Below are positions 33,060-43,810 of a stretch of DNA of 64,000 nucleotides, piece after piece; the first letter of the stretch is position 1, and every line of letters starts with the position of its first letter. A model generated the notes under the pieces. That model made no database searches and was not told where the DNA came from. It saw nothing but the letters and a program-made list of their open reading frames with translations. The translations under genes and the position numbers were made by a program. The DNA is from Acanthosepion pharaonis (taxonomy: Eukaryota > Mollusca > Cephalopoda > Sepiida > Sepiidae): assembly GCA_903632075.3 (NCBI GenBank), contig CAHIKZ030000129.1, positions 452,001 to 516,000 of the forward strand. Direction: 5' to 3'.

Positions 33060-33535
33060 CTGTCAACGGCATACAACTACTTTCTCAGATCGATGACTAA
33101 AATGGCTTCGAGCTTGTGAAGCTTGTAGGTCTCAGTGGGGATCATCCTTCTTCGAATGTCGTGGACTGCCGCTACAGAACCAAAAACAAAGAACTGTACC
33201 AAATAACAGAATCTACATGATTTGAAGAATTTCAATATTTGAAGAATTTCAATAATTAAAATAGATATCGCATATAATTCGAAGAGAAAATAATGACAGA
33301 AATAAAATGTTGACATTCCACACGACTTCAAATAAAATGCTAGCAAGGAAACTGCCTCAATACTGGAACGAACATAACTGAACTTGAGTAAAGTATTTTC
33401 CTGAAAAACTCTTTTAAGTGAAAGATTTTATAAATTCTAACCAACGGTAGCACTAACTACGCAATCAATAAATGCCAAATGCTTCCTTATAAGGAAACGG
33501 CTAATATTACGATTGCCATTGTCATACTAATTGTT
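33060..33535 (+). pseudogene. LINE-C 3' fragment, copy 2
   Basis: In shifting frames the plus strand reads VVDCRYRTKNKELYQITEST, then FEEF, then NNDRNKMLTFHTTSNKMLAR and KLPQYWNEHN. It parallels 9480-9945 and the minus-strand copy at 44.87-45.27 kb. A local 20-bp duplication (TTGAAGAATTTCAATA twice, about 33218-33256) shifts the frame. The 3' end has CCTTATAAGGAAACGGCTAA and an ATTACGATTGCCATT tail. Coding potential is destroyed. Confidence 0.68.
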
Positions 33536-34139
33536 TATGTATCCCATGATATTACATATAGACTTTATTAAACAGTTTTTATTCCTTTAAATGGTTACTT
33601 ATGTAGCGACGCGGCAAGTTCTGGTAGTAGATTGTGAAAAAGGAAAAAGAAAAATAACAATTGTAGATTAGCGCTGATAGTATTTAAATGGCACCCCCAA
33701 GAAAAATCATAGCTTTTAACAATTCAATTATAAAAGATAACGGCCTGAATGGTTGTGTCTCTCAGAATTAACCCCTCGTCTTGTAAGGAGGGAGATGTGC
33801 AACAGATTTCACCTGACTGTCGTAAAGGGGATCAAACTCATTGGAATTGACCCCTCGACCGGTAAGAGAAGATATGATTGAGAGGTGCTATCGCGCCTTC
33901 ATCCAGCGACTGTTCGCATCAAACATAAAATAATTCTTGGGACATCAAAACACTAAATTAATGTGGCCAGTTTAAATATATAAACCAAAAAATGAACAGA
34001 TTAAATAATTAAGGTGTATGCGAAATGAGGTAGGAAAACAATGGAGATTTCGTTAGTGAGAAACACAGGACCAGATATGTATGCGGAAGGAAAAATAAAA
34101 GAGGAGTAGGACGGATATTAGACCAAGGCATGAAGAAAT
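33536..34139. other. No feature recognised
   Basis: AT-rich DNA around 33600-34130 without an assignable motif. Confidence 0.45.
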
Positions 34140-35170
34140 GTCTTCTGAAATACTGCCCACTATCTGAAAGAATTGTATATTGTATATGCAGACAACACAA
34201 TGTACAGGAGAAGAAACTGAAACGTTTTACTGTTCTTTAAACAATACCAAAGCCCAATGCAAAACGCAAGAAGTTAATATCGTCATGGCAAACCTGAATG
34301 CCAAAGTAAGCAAAGAGGGAGATGGTGAAATAGTTAGCAAATCCGAACTAAGAACTCGTAACAAACGCGGAGAAAAATGGGTCCAATGGTACACGGCGAA
34401 TGATCAGTTTGTAACCAACACCTTGTTTCAAGAACACCCAAGAAGTATATGGACATTGAGAAGCCCAGGAAGAGAAACGGAAAATCAAAATCGACTATAT
34501 AGCTATCAATAAGAGATTCAGAATAAAAGCTTTGCACTGTAAATTACACCCAAGTGCCGACTGCGGGATCGACAACTTTCCAGTAAACTTAGAGGGAAAC
34601 TATGGAAACTGAAGATGGCCAAAAACACAACTTTGAAGGAGAAATATATGGACAGTTTTAAAAGCAGATACAATGAACAAAATGAGGATGAAAACTCGAA
34701 GTGGGACACATTACCAAATGCTTTAGTAACATCATCAATGGAGATCATCCCAAAGAATACTAGACAAAGAAAAAAAGATTTGATGATAGATGAAATTCCC
34801 GACATGTTAAAAAGGAGACAAAAAACAATGGCAAGTTACGGCACAGCATATAGGACCCTGCGCCAAAAAAATAGGAACAAACGCAGGCAGACTAAAGAGG
34901 AATGTGCAAAGATATAAAAAAGAGATAGATATAAAGATAGATAAAGCAGAAATGCATAAAAAGTAGGAAAATAGGACAAAAAAACATGCTCATCAACAGG
35001 ATATATAAATCCAAAGATGGGACACTGATATTAGAGAAAGATAAATAATTCAGTGATGGAACATAAACAATAAAAGGTGTACTGAACCTTAACGTAATAT
35101 CTGTCCTTCTGTATGTCAGTAAATGGTGGACAATCTCTTCACATATGAAAGAAAACCTTGAAGCAACAGA
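34140..35170 (+). pseudogene. LINE-B 5' part: AP-endonuclease domain and linker, then a C-terminal scrap
   Basis: From 34200 the plus strand reads TGEETETFYCSLNNTKAQCK, VNIVMANLNAKVSKEGDGEI, NKRGEKWVQWYTANDQFVTN, TLFQEHPRSIWT and, after a frame change, SADCGIDNFPV. This is the apurinic endonuclease-like domain of RTE-like LINEs. The family's metal-binding Asp in GDLNAKVG reads Asn (ANLNAKVS), and the final SDH motif is degraded. A linker follows (NTRQRKKDLMIDEIPDMLKR). At about 35090-35165 the sequence jumps to VISVLLYVSKWWTISSHMKE and NLEATEMYF, from far downstream in the element, so the whole RT is deleted. Confidence 0.8.
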
Positions 35171-35245
35171 AATGTACTTTTTTTTTCCATTTTCTCTAAA
35201 ACATTGTTATTGTTCACATGTTCGGTCCATGATTGTCCACGTACT
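35171..35245 (-). pseudogene. LINE-B scrap in opposite orientation
   Basis: The minus strand reads WTEHVNNNNVLEKMEKK, the segment that normally follows FYRRMLRIS in LINE-B. It begins where the plus-strand copy stops after EATEMYF. The two pieces therefore meet head-on at nearly consecutive positions of the element. Confidence 0.7.
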
Positions 35246-35504
35246 GACGAAAGAAAATAATAAGTAATAATTTCGGATTTCTTATCGATGCCTACTGGCT
35301 TTTTATAATTTCTCCAACTTCATCGCTTAATTCATTTATTTTCTATTCTAACAACTTCAATGTTACTGGTGTTAACAGTAAAATTATTGACTAAATATCT
35401 AATATTGCAATAAAATGTTAATCAGAACGAAAGGGATTTTCAGTGTTCAGGAATTAATACAAACATTGCAGAAAGAATAAGTTTATTATATGTCACGATT
35501 TACT
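35246..35504. other. No feature recognised
   Basis: AT-rich unique DNA. Confidence 0.4.
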
Positions 35505-35640
35505 AAGCATAGCTTAGATGTGGCATAAAGCAGAAAGTATAAAGCACTTGGTAAGGAACTAATTCACTACTCAGTCATAATTGACCGAGCGAGACAAGTT
35601 TGCTAACCATCACATCCAAGTTCTCCTAAGGTCGATGTAT
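35505..35640 (-). mobile_element. tRNA-like SINE (second family), copy 2
   Basis: Collinear with the insert at 24157-24291: the minus strand has TTGGATGTGATGGTTAGCAA (A-box-like), TTGTCTCGCT, GACTGAGTAGTGAATTAG, then CACATCTAAGCTATGCTTAG at the 3' end. I see no obvious target duplication. Confidence 0.72.
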
Positions 35641-35914
35641 GTAATAACTGTGTAAATACTGATTTTATTTACGAAGAATTGAAACTGATTCTGCAATAGT
35701 AATGCATTGAACACTAGAAAGAAGGGACTTGTCAATGGCCAGTAATTAATACAAGCATTGCTGACAGAATAAGTATATTATATGCGTAATGTACATATAT
35801 TCTTAAGGATTATTATGTAGAACATTGTAAATCAGTAAGTTAAAATTTTCAATAATCAAAACTCGAAGCAAAAAACTATCTGTATCAGGACATACTCCGA
35901 TCTTTTGTGAATAT

Positions 35915-36250
35915 ATATGCAGATGATACAACGGTATATAGATGCCATCCAAAAATATGGATGATAATAACTTAACAGCTGATCTCTCCTCTGATTTAGC
36001 TCAAACAGCTCAACGGGAGAAAGAAAAACTAGCTGGTCACATTGAATACCTCAAAAACCAGACCAGTAACGTTCCATCATCACTGAGTAGACCGAATGTT
36101 TGTCTATCCTAATGAACAAGTGTTCTCTTTGCTGGATCTTTAGTTCATTTCAGACCTCAAGGAGAACTCGTTTATACGATCCATCGCTAAAGATGCCGTC
36201 GTCTGACCAACACTCACGTCAGTAGTAATAATCGACTAGCGTACTTAACT
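35915..36250 (+). pseudogene. LINE-A RT fragment with YADD box
   Basis: The plus strand encodes IYADDTTVYRCHPKI, the catalytic YADD motif, then LTADLSSDLAQTAQ and, after frame changes, SLAGSLVHFRPQG and DPSLKMPSS-like pieces. These match the region just after the RT active site in LINE-A (ADL..DL...SLRLLGL). Both catalytic Asp are present, but the fragment starts immediately before the box and is broken downstream. Confidence 0.7.
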
Positions 36251-36964
36251 TAGTTTGTTATAAAGCTATATTTGCAGAACATTTAATGAGGATCTAAACC
36301 ATTACAGTAGAGACGTTCAAATAAGTCCAACCACTGCTCTACAGCGAGGATAGTTTAATTTTAATGTAGACACCGCTTTAATAATTATTATATTCGATAG
36401 GAGTAAGCCATACACTTAAGCAGTTCTTTTCCTTGCAGCACACATGCAATGAGAACGTATAAATGGAATATTTGCTGAAAATATCAGGACAAAGCACGGT
36501 AATGGAAGCAACAATTTTGACTGATCAGCAAATATTTTTAAACTGAGTGGCAACTCCAAGATCGAATGTTGCCGAAAAAATTATATTTTTATTTTTTTTT
36601 AACTTACTTTATTTTATTTGAATTGTGCTACTTTTTAAATATTGTTAAACTCTAATGTTTTCACCTGTGTGAGTGCGTGTGTGTGTGTACGTGCGCGCGC
36701 GTTTTTACATGTGCTTTTGTAAATTGTTTTTTTCTTCTTTTTTTTTAAGAAAGAAAACATTAAACAAAACGTGCAGGTGTAATTAGAAAACGGGTTTTGT
36801 TATTTTATGCACATAGATGCCCAGGAATATTATCACGTTGTTTCATATGATATATGCTTTATATTTATTTATCTATTTAACTTTCAAATCTTTTCTGTCT
36901 TCTTCTCTTCATCTCTCTCTACACACACTATTTTTGCTATTGATTATCATCAATTAAATGAGAC
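36251..36964. other. No gene; T-rich and GT-rich stretches
   Basis: Includes a GTGTGTGTACGTGCGCGCGC patch at about 36685-36702 and poly-T runs. Nothing else supported. Confidence 0.5.
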
Positions 36965-37053
36965 GGGGAGGAGGAGGAGGAGGAGGAGGAGAAGAAGAAG
37001 AAGAAGAAGAAGAAGAAGAAGAAGAAGAAGAAGAAGAAGAAGAAGAAGAAGAT
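36965..37053. repeat. (GGA)n/(GAA)n microsatellite
   Basis: GAG units switch to GAA units. An open frame through it encodes a run of Arg and is not a gene. Confidence 0.97.
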
Positions 37054-38009
37054 TTTCTTTTCATTTCCGGATATACGATGAAATTTGAATGCAGAATCGA
37101 TTATTCGGAATTGAGTACTTGTTAAATAAACTAAATCAATTTAAAATAGTGGTTATGTTTCTTTCCGAATTTAGACGAGAAAGTGTGTGCGTTTGTGGTT
37201 ATGCTTGAGAGAACGTGTATGTACTGATATGATTTATACTGGCAAGTAATCATGTGCATGTCTCAATATTCTAATTATTATAATATGATAGCACTGTTTT
37301 GTCAGTAATATTTTTCTAAATTCTTCACTATTAACAATCACCTTTTTCTTGCATTTTAATATATTTCCAAACTATAATTAATTGTAATGCATTTCTATAA
37401 TAAAATGAATTCAATTCAGTTTTACTTTGAAATGAATTAAATGATAATTTACAATATATTTCTGCAGTAAAATTATTTAAAATACATTTTTACGCAATGC
37501 ATTTCTATATTATTATATCATTATATGATAGTCCGATTCAGTCAGTAATTTGTAATTAAAAAAAAATAAGAAAGAAAACCATCGAAACATTCAATGTTGA
37601 AAATCATCAAATTATCTTTTAAGAACTTCCGTTCCTACGATGATCTTTATTCAAAATCTGTGAATGACACATTTTTTGTTTCCAAAACTTGTTAAAAATG
37701 GACGATTGCAAAATCATTTCTCATCGTGAACTAAGAATAACCGTTTTGCCTTCTGTGCGCAATTCTGAAGTTAATATTTTATGTAGACATTGTAGCAGAT
37801 GATTCTAATATAGAATAAGTGTTAAACAAGTAACTTTCAAAATAATTAATACATACTAATTTTAATTATTAAGGCATTTACTATATCTGTTAATCTCGTG
37901 TCAAGATTAGATTAAATTATAATTTTCATATGCCAAACATACTGTATAAATTTCTTTATCTGTCTATTTACTAGATATACTTCCTTGGTATTTTTTGTTG
38001 TGTCATTGT

Positions 38010-38012
<3 letters not shown>
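37054..38012. other. About 950 bp of AT-rich DNA, no gene
   Basis: No repeats or motifs recognised. Confidence 0.5.

Positions 38013-38071
<59 letters not shown>
38013..38071. repeat. (TA)n array
   Basis: Pure TA repeats. Confidence 0.95.
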
Positions 38072-38073
<2 letters not shown>

Positions 38074-38281
38074 CTTCTTCTGCATTTTCTTTTCCCCAAT
38101 ACATATTGTCCATTTTTTAGTGATAATTCAGTTTATTAACCTCGATTTAGCTATGTTGAGCGAGGTTCGAAAACGGTTAGCTAGTCCGTTTTTAGTTTTA
38201 CTTTTGTATTTATTATCATCATAAGTGGTAATGAAAATAATGTTTGTCTATTTATGGCAGTTATAAAGTTTTGTACCACAA

Positions 38282-38285
<4 letters not shown>

Positions 38286-38372
<87 letters not shown>

Positions 38373-38460
38373 GATTGGATTAGGGTAATAACACCTGTTA
38401 AGGTCCCAGCTATGGGCAAATAGTTAACTCCCAAACTGGGTTCAAAGCACGATGAAAGTA
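38286..38460 (+). repeat. (TA)n array followed by a SINE-body scrap
   Basis: TA repeats at 38286-38369. Then GGTAATAACACCTGTTAAGG and TCCCAGCTATGGGCAAATAG (about 38396-38425) match the conserved body of the SINE at 16795-17030; head and tail are missing. Confidence 0.6.
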
Positions 38461-38789
38461 TAAAAAAACTGCAATACATTTTTGAAAAAATATATTACCA
38501 GCAATATATTTGACTCTCGACAAAAAAAAAACATCAATGAAACCTGATCTACATACTAATTTCTTACAAAGAATACATGTTCTATTCATATAAACCTATT
38601 CTAAAAATCTTGTCGGTATTAAATAACCCATTGAGATTGATATGCCGTAAAACAAAATAAACCAAACCAAACCTAGAATGAATTAGAGTTTTGACATATC
38701 TGTATTAAAAATCCTACCCAAAAGATCACGTGTTGTACATACATCTAATATATATATATATATATATATATAGGATAAACTAAGAGGTT
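38461..38789. other. No gene; short (TA)n
   Basis: AT-rich, with (TA)n at about 38748-38772. Confidence 0.6.
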
Positions 38790-39110
38790 AAGGAAAAGTA
38801 CAAAAATAAATTCAAGAATAAAAATAACAGAAAGAAATATTTCAAATGCTACGTCATCGTATCAGAGCACCAGCTACGAAATGCAATTAAATGTTAAAAA
38901 TTCATGTCACACATGTGGAAAATGTGTAAGCCAGCTGGTGGGCTGAAAAGACACGTAAAATTCTCAAACATATACCCATTGACAAGAAAATATATGTATC
39001 TCATGTCTGCCAACAATGTGCCAGAAGTTTTAAAAGTTTATCCAATTGAAAGAGCCATATTTGTCAGCGCAACGAAGTCTTAGCAATAATAATGGTCATA
39101 CTCGAAAACG
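38790..39110 (+). pseudogene. Zinc-finger-like C-terminal remnant, probably from a LINE
   Basis: In two overlapping frames the plus strand reads NRKKYFKCYVIVS, MCKPAGGLKRHVKFSNIYPL, and (shifted) CHTCGKCVSQL and ENICISCLPTMCQKF. The pattern (paired Cys, PAGGLKRH, then a second CxxC) resembles tandem C2H2-type fingers. Such fingers occur at the C-terminus of some non-LTR retrotransposons. A LINE-C-like tail lies just downstream on the opposite strand. No intact frame; a host zinc-finger exon cannot be excluded but looks less likely. Confidence 0.45.
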
Positions 39111-39149
39111 AGATGGCGGACATCATGTCTGTATGCAGAATGATAATGG

Positions 39150-39284
39150 TAATATTACTCGTTTCCTTATAAAGAAATATTTTGAATTCATTTTCCGAGC
39201 AGCCAGTACTACTGTCGATTGAAATTTTTGAATTTTGTTTCGATCCTTATTCGGCAAGTTTCTTAGAAATGGTGTCTTAATAAA
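39150..39284 (-). pseudogene. LINE-C 3' end scrap
   Basis: AATATTACTCGTTTCCTTAT followed by AAAGAAATATTTTGAATTC and CAGCCAGTACTACTGTCG parallels the 3' end at 44.88-44.96 kb (minus strand). Confidence 0.55.
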
Positions 39285-40183
39285 ATAGGTTAATAAGAGT
39301 AGACAGGCTCGCCTGTCGCCAGACCCTCACTCCTTCCATGTTTATTGAACAGGAGTAGAGCATTATCCCTTGTTTAGGATACGGCTTACCGGTTCCTTCT
39401 TACATGGCCATAATGATTTAACTATCTTAACATTTTGCTGATCTGACTGACCAGTGGCAGCAACTCTTCCTTATTTGGTTACCAGGTTGGCGGTTTCCTG
39501 GCTGCTGCGTCGACTTGTAATGAGCCGGACTCTTTGGTAGCGCCTAGAAAGGCTGCTATGATCAATAGCTGCATAATATCGTGGTATTTTAGTGCCATGT
39601 CGCGCATGGGTAGGTGTAACTGTATGTATTTCCGGTGAGCAACCCTGAGGCCACTTTATGCTTTAGTCTCAGTAACATTATGGCCGGTTTGTATTGACAT
39701 TGATGACAGTGATAATTATTTTAGCCTTTTTTTCTCCTAAAAATAAATCTCCTTAGGATTGATACAATGAAAAGAAATAAGAGAAAACCAGCAAACAAAA
39801 ATCACCTACCCACTCAATCTTTCTTTCTCCAATATTTGTGATATCCGTTCCAAATTCTGCAATACAGAATCTTTTCTCTTGAAACGGTCACCAGATATCT
39901 TCGCATTTTGTGAAACTAATTTAAATTCTTCTATTGCTACCAATCAATGCCCTCTTACTTTTTTACTGAAAGGATTCTGGGATACATGTGCATGGCCATG
40001 GTTTTTATATCCGGGAAAATCTTTTAATACTAACGGAATTTTCCCTTGAGTCTTCAGACGATTCATGTACATCGAAATTTCGTTACTGCTCTCTGTTACC
40101 TATCTCTAATCTTCCATAATTGCTCTCCCTCTTCTCAGGACTCCAATATATTAGGCAACTTTTCTGACAGTATAGAAATCTCC

Positions 40184-40232
<49 letters not shown>

Positions 40233-41065
40233 CTCTCTCATTCTTCATTCCTCTACGAACATTTTTGTATTTGGTGATTTTAATGCTCATCACGACATTT
40301 ATTTGCATTCTAATGTTACTGATATTGCCGATATTGAAACTTTCAATTCTTCCGTCGCTTACTCAAATAGTGGATTTCCCTTCTCGTTTCCCTAATAATT
40401 CTGATCAAAATGCTTCTTTTCTAGCTTCTTGGCAATTCGGATAATGCTGTAGTATCTGTTGATATTTTCTTTTCAGTCGTCTCTTAGCCAGGAACCTCCT
40501 ATTCACAAGTCCTCTTTTATTTACCAGCGTACTGATTGGGATTCATATCTTGACTTTCTTCGAGACTCCCTTTGAATTGATATTCTTAACCTTCCTATTG
40601 AGAATTGTGGCACTAAGGTTTCATCTTGTGTCAAAGCCGGCATCGATGCTTTTGTACCTTCTTGGAAATACTAGGTGAAATCACAATCTTTTCCATTGGT
40701 CACACCAGCCTGTTCAACCACTATAGCCTAGAGTAATCATTTTTTCCGGTAATACCAGCGTAGAAGCGGACCACAGCAGACGCCTAATGTCTGCGCATAA
40801 AAAAATGTAGACGTATCTTCGAAGGGGTTACGTTTTGTTTTATGATAGAATGAGGCACCGTATATCCCCTAACAACCCTGACTCTCGTGACTAAAGGTGT
40901 CTAAGTTTTCTATTCCCCCAATTAATTTGAGGTGTTAACATCTGCTGATAAAGCAGAATGTTTTGCTTATAATTTCTCTTCAAACACTACACTGGACTAA
41001 TCTGAAGTTTTCTTTCCTGACTTAAAAATACAAAATCAGCATCGTCCTTCAGAATGTTGCAATTT
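39285..41065 (+). pseudogene. LINE-A second long copy: 5' region and endonuclease
   Basis: It aligns by eye with 22005-24100: the same 5' blocks (ATTACC-free leader, GTTACCAGGTTGGCGG, CATGTCGCGCATGGGTAGG). Endonuclease-like coding follows: SSQDSNILGNFSDSIEIS, FLVILMLI-type (family FGDFNAHH), SLTQIVDFPSRFPNNSDQN. A linker follows (FIYQRTDWDSYLDFLRD-like near 40510-40570). A (CT)n microsatellite has expanded within it at about 40192-40230. The copy ends near 41065, where a minus-strand LINE-B fragment begins, so the RT is missing. Confidence 0.8.
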
Positions 41066-41074
41066 TATTTTGCA

Positions 41075-41450
41075 TCATCTTCTTCTATGTGCCGTGCCCC
41101 TTCATGACGTTGGTAATCATGGCTCTCCACAATTTCCTGTCCATTGTAGCTCTTAATACGTTTTATCTTTTTGTTATTTCTCCTAAACGGTTTTCCGCCA
41201 TCTATTTACTCAAGCTCGCTAGCAAAGTTACGCGTTGTTTTCCTCAGTTCCTCTTGACTTTTATCTCTCCTGTGAATATCAAAATTTTCAAGCCTTCTTT
41301 TCTTATTATAATCCATAAAAATTTCAACTGTCTCTTTCTGATGTCAAGTATAAGTATACATTTTGCTCTCATTTTCTCTAAAACTTTGTTGTTACTCACA
41401 TGTTCGGCCTATCGTATTCTCAACATCCTTCTGTAGAATCACATTTCTGT
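41075..41450 (-). pseudogene. LINE-B C-terminal fragment
   Basis: Minus strand, from about 41440: VSNNKVLEKMRAKCILILDI, RKRQLKFLWIIIRKEGLKIL, GKQRVTLLASLSK, MAENRLGEITKR, LWRAMITNVMKGHGT-like. It is the extreme C-terminus of LINE-B, with a few stops. It abuts the truncated end of the LINE-A copy. Confidence 0.78.
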
Positions 41451-41930
41451 TACTTCAAGTCCCTCGCTTTTGCTGCTGAACTCCTTCTTAAATAGTGAGT
41501 TCAATCCTACTTAGCTGCCACAAACCTGATGCCTTATACTAAAATTAGCTAAGCTTAGTAAATATGTGTATATGTGTGTGTTTAACTTAATGATTGAAGT
41601 AGTTGAATAAATAATCTATATCATGTTAGTCGTTACATGAAAAAGATCTATTGAATTTGCCTGTCTTGAGGATTTGTGCGTTAGAAAATACAGTTCATTA
41701 GTAATAAATGTTTTCGCACAGAATGGGTATACTCTTGGAATGGTTTACCAAATTATTTTTATTATTCCACATTTGAGGAATTGGTTACAAAGTCCGGTTA
41801 TGAGGGGTTATATTTAGATTAAAATAAAAGAACTGAAATCAGGTTTAATATTTATTTTCGATGTTTTATAGTAAATAAAATGAACTAATAGTGAGTGAAA
41901 TATAACGGAACTGATGTTAAGGAAAAAGAA
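41451..41930. other. No feature recognised
   Basis: AT-rich DNA; the left end of the neighbouring pogo-like element could not be located here. Confidence 0.4.
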
Positions 41931-41949
41931 ATAAATTATGTAATGTTAA

Positions 41950-42660
41950 TGAAAATTCATTAAATTAAGTATGCCATGTATGCAAAACAAATAATGTAAC
42001 GGGGATTTTTTAATCGCTGTTGCATGATGATTCTTTCTCTTCTAATGTCATTCTCAACTTTTTTCGCATTTCCTTTTGCTTTTCTTCTTGATATTTTTAA
42101 ACGAAAGACACTTTTTAACTCTATGTACGTTATTGCAATCGCCATAGCTGAATGCTGGCTTTCTTTTCATAAAATTGACAACCTTTTCAATTGCTTTTTC
42201 TATTTCAGTCCAGGTTTCATCGCAATCATGTTTTTTTTTTTATATCCTTGTTCATTGTAACAGGGTGAACGCTGGAGAATAGTTTCTTTCGAAGATTTTT
42301 GATCATGCAATGTTAACTTTCCTATGTTGAACTCAGCCATTAGTTACAACGAACTTTCACTGTTTAAAATTTCAATTTTTAGCGATAACTCCAAAGTTGT
42401 TCTTTTCCTCTTATTCCTATCCTCTTCTGCACCGATACAAGCCATTAGGGTAAAATAAGCATAAGCAATTATCCAAAGTAAATTTACTTAAAAACAGAAA
42501 TTTCAAATCAGTTACGTATCACCCAAATAGTTCAAATATACACATCAAAAATCATGTCCGGATATGCGGGATTCCAAATATGAGGCACTCCGAATATGAG
42601 GGATTCCGGATATGAAGGATTCCGGATATGAGGGATTCCGGATATGAGAGATTCTATTGT
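41950..42660 (-). mobile_element. pogo/Tigger-like element, internally deleted
   Basis: The minus strand begins near 42660 with ACAATAGAATCTCTCATATC, the kind of start seen in pogo/Tigger terminal repeats. From an ATG at 42445 it encodes MACIGAEEDRNKRKRTTLEL, SLKIEILNSESS, stop, MAEFNIGKLTLHDQKSS, the CENP-B/psq-like DNA-binding N-terminus of that family. Without any DDE domain it then gives DETWTEIEKAIEKVVNFMKR, KPAFSYGDCNNVHRVKKCLS and FKNIKKKSKRK, resembling the C-terminal helical tail of Tigger proteins. The catalytic core is deleted. The opposite terminal repeat was not found. Confidence 0.62.
42560..42655. repeat. 16-bp tandem repeat, six units, at the pogo-like end
   Basis: Units such as GATATGAGGGATTCCG repeat six times with a constant 16-bp period and 1-3 differences each. 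On the minus strand these are CGGAATCCCTCATATC subterminal repeats inside the pogo-like terminus. Confidence 0.9.
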
Positions 42661-43149
42661 ATTTTCTTTTTCGAATTTAATTTTTGGGTCTGCATGAAAC
42701 TTCTCTGAAATCTTTGAAAGCTGTTCCAGATGGAACCTATATGGATGGCGTAGTTGTTATCGACAAGATTACCATATCTGACTCCATTTGAAAGCTTAGT
42801 GTTACTAAATTTTGAATATCGCTATTTGTAACTTTGGTGAGCTAATTTAAACAGTTAATACAAAGAAAGTCAATTCAAGATTCAGAATTGCTCGGCTTTC
42901 AGATGTAGCTCAATTTATTATTTGTATCCCATTCTGGTAAACTTGGATAGCGACATAATTTTCCAAACTAACAAATTGATACGTTGCTTGATTACTCAAC
43001 ATACACGCGCGGGCGCGCGCACACACACACGCACCAAACAGATAGAGAGAGAGAGAGAGCAGAAGAGACACTTTATGTGTGTGCACGCGCACACACTTAC
43101 ACACATATATACACTGTTGTATTCGCACATGTACACATATGAGGTTATA
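42661..43149. other. No gene; AC/GA microsatellites
   Basis: Unique DNA, then (GCGC/AC)n near 43005-43032, (GA)n near 43043-43060 and short CA runs. Confidence 0.6.
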
Positions 43150-43263
43150 CGAGGAGGTGTCGAAAAGTCTTGGTCCGACTCACTTCCCAAAATCTGACTG
43201 AATGACCAAACATCAGAATTTTTTAAATTCTTTCTTCGAGCCGATAATTTTTCAGCACCCCAC
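43150..43263. mobile_element. Foldback MITE, family 1 (copy 2)
   Basis: CGAGGAGGTGTCGAAAAGTC at the left is inverted against GCCGATAATTTTTCAGCACC at the right. The arms extend inward (CTTCCCAAAATCTGACTGAA) to a short centre. The left flank is TA. Confidence 0.72.
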
Positions 43264-43810
43264 ATATATACATCAAAGGAAGATCACGTATTCTTGTATG
43301 GTATGCATATGTGAGTTTTTTTTGTGAATATATGTCCGAAAGACAGTGTGAAAATAATAACGAAATTATCAGCGTATAAGATTTAAATAAGACTCGTCAA
43401 AGTTAGTTAAAAATATAAAAAGTAAAAATAAAACAGTAAAAAGAAAAAAAAAAAGGAGAAAAATATCAACAAAAATAAAGAAATACCGACAAACTAATAG
43501 TCAGTATTTTTGGTTTTGTTGAGTCTCTCAGCTCATAATGTTCGGCCATGTTCAAACTTGTCTAATATTTCTAGCAGAATCAAAATAACCTAATTTTTCA
43601 TCTAATTTCATTGTCTAATGTAATATACTTTTATATTAGCTTTATTTAGATATTCCATCACTTCTCTCCAAATCAATTTACCGCCTTTTTCTATTTCTAT
43701 ATTTGTCTCTTTTCGGACTTGACTACCACGCAGCCACCCAGGCACCCAACCACAAACACAGACGCGAGCGAGCACGGGCGTGTGCGTGTATACACGGTTA
43801 ACAACATTCT
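43264..43810. other. No feature recognised
   Basis: A-rich and unique DNA; a C/A-rich patch at about 43720-43790 has no recognisable motif. Confidence 0.5.

Noticed and set aside
35171..35245. Twin-priming inversion typical of LINE insertions
   Set aside because: Twin priming inverts the 5' part and leaves the 3' part in sense at the 3' end; here the order is the opposite, so the standard model does not fit.
36807..37088. Poly-Arg open frame suggesting a basic RNA-binding protein
   Set aside because: It is a (GGA)n/(GAA)n microsatellite read in one frame.
42560..42655. CRISPR-like array of six repeats
   Set aside because: The 16-bp units are contiguous without spacers, and the setting is a eukaryotic pogo-like transposon end.
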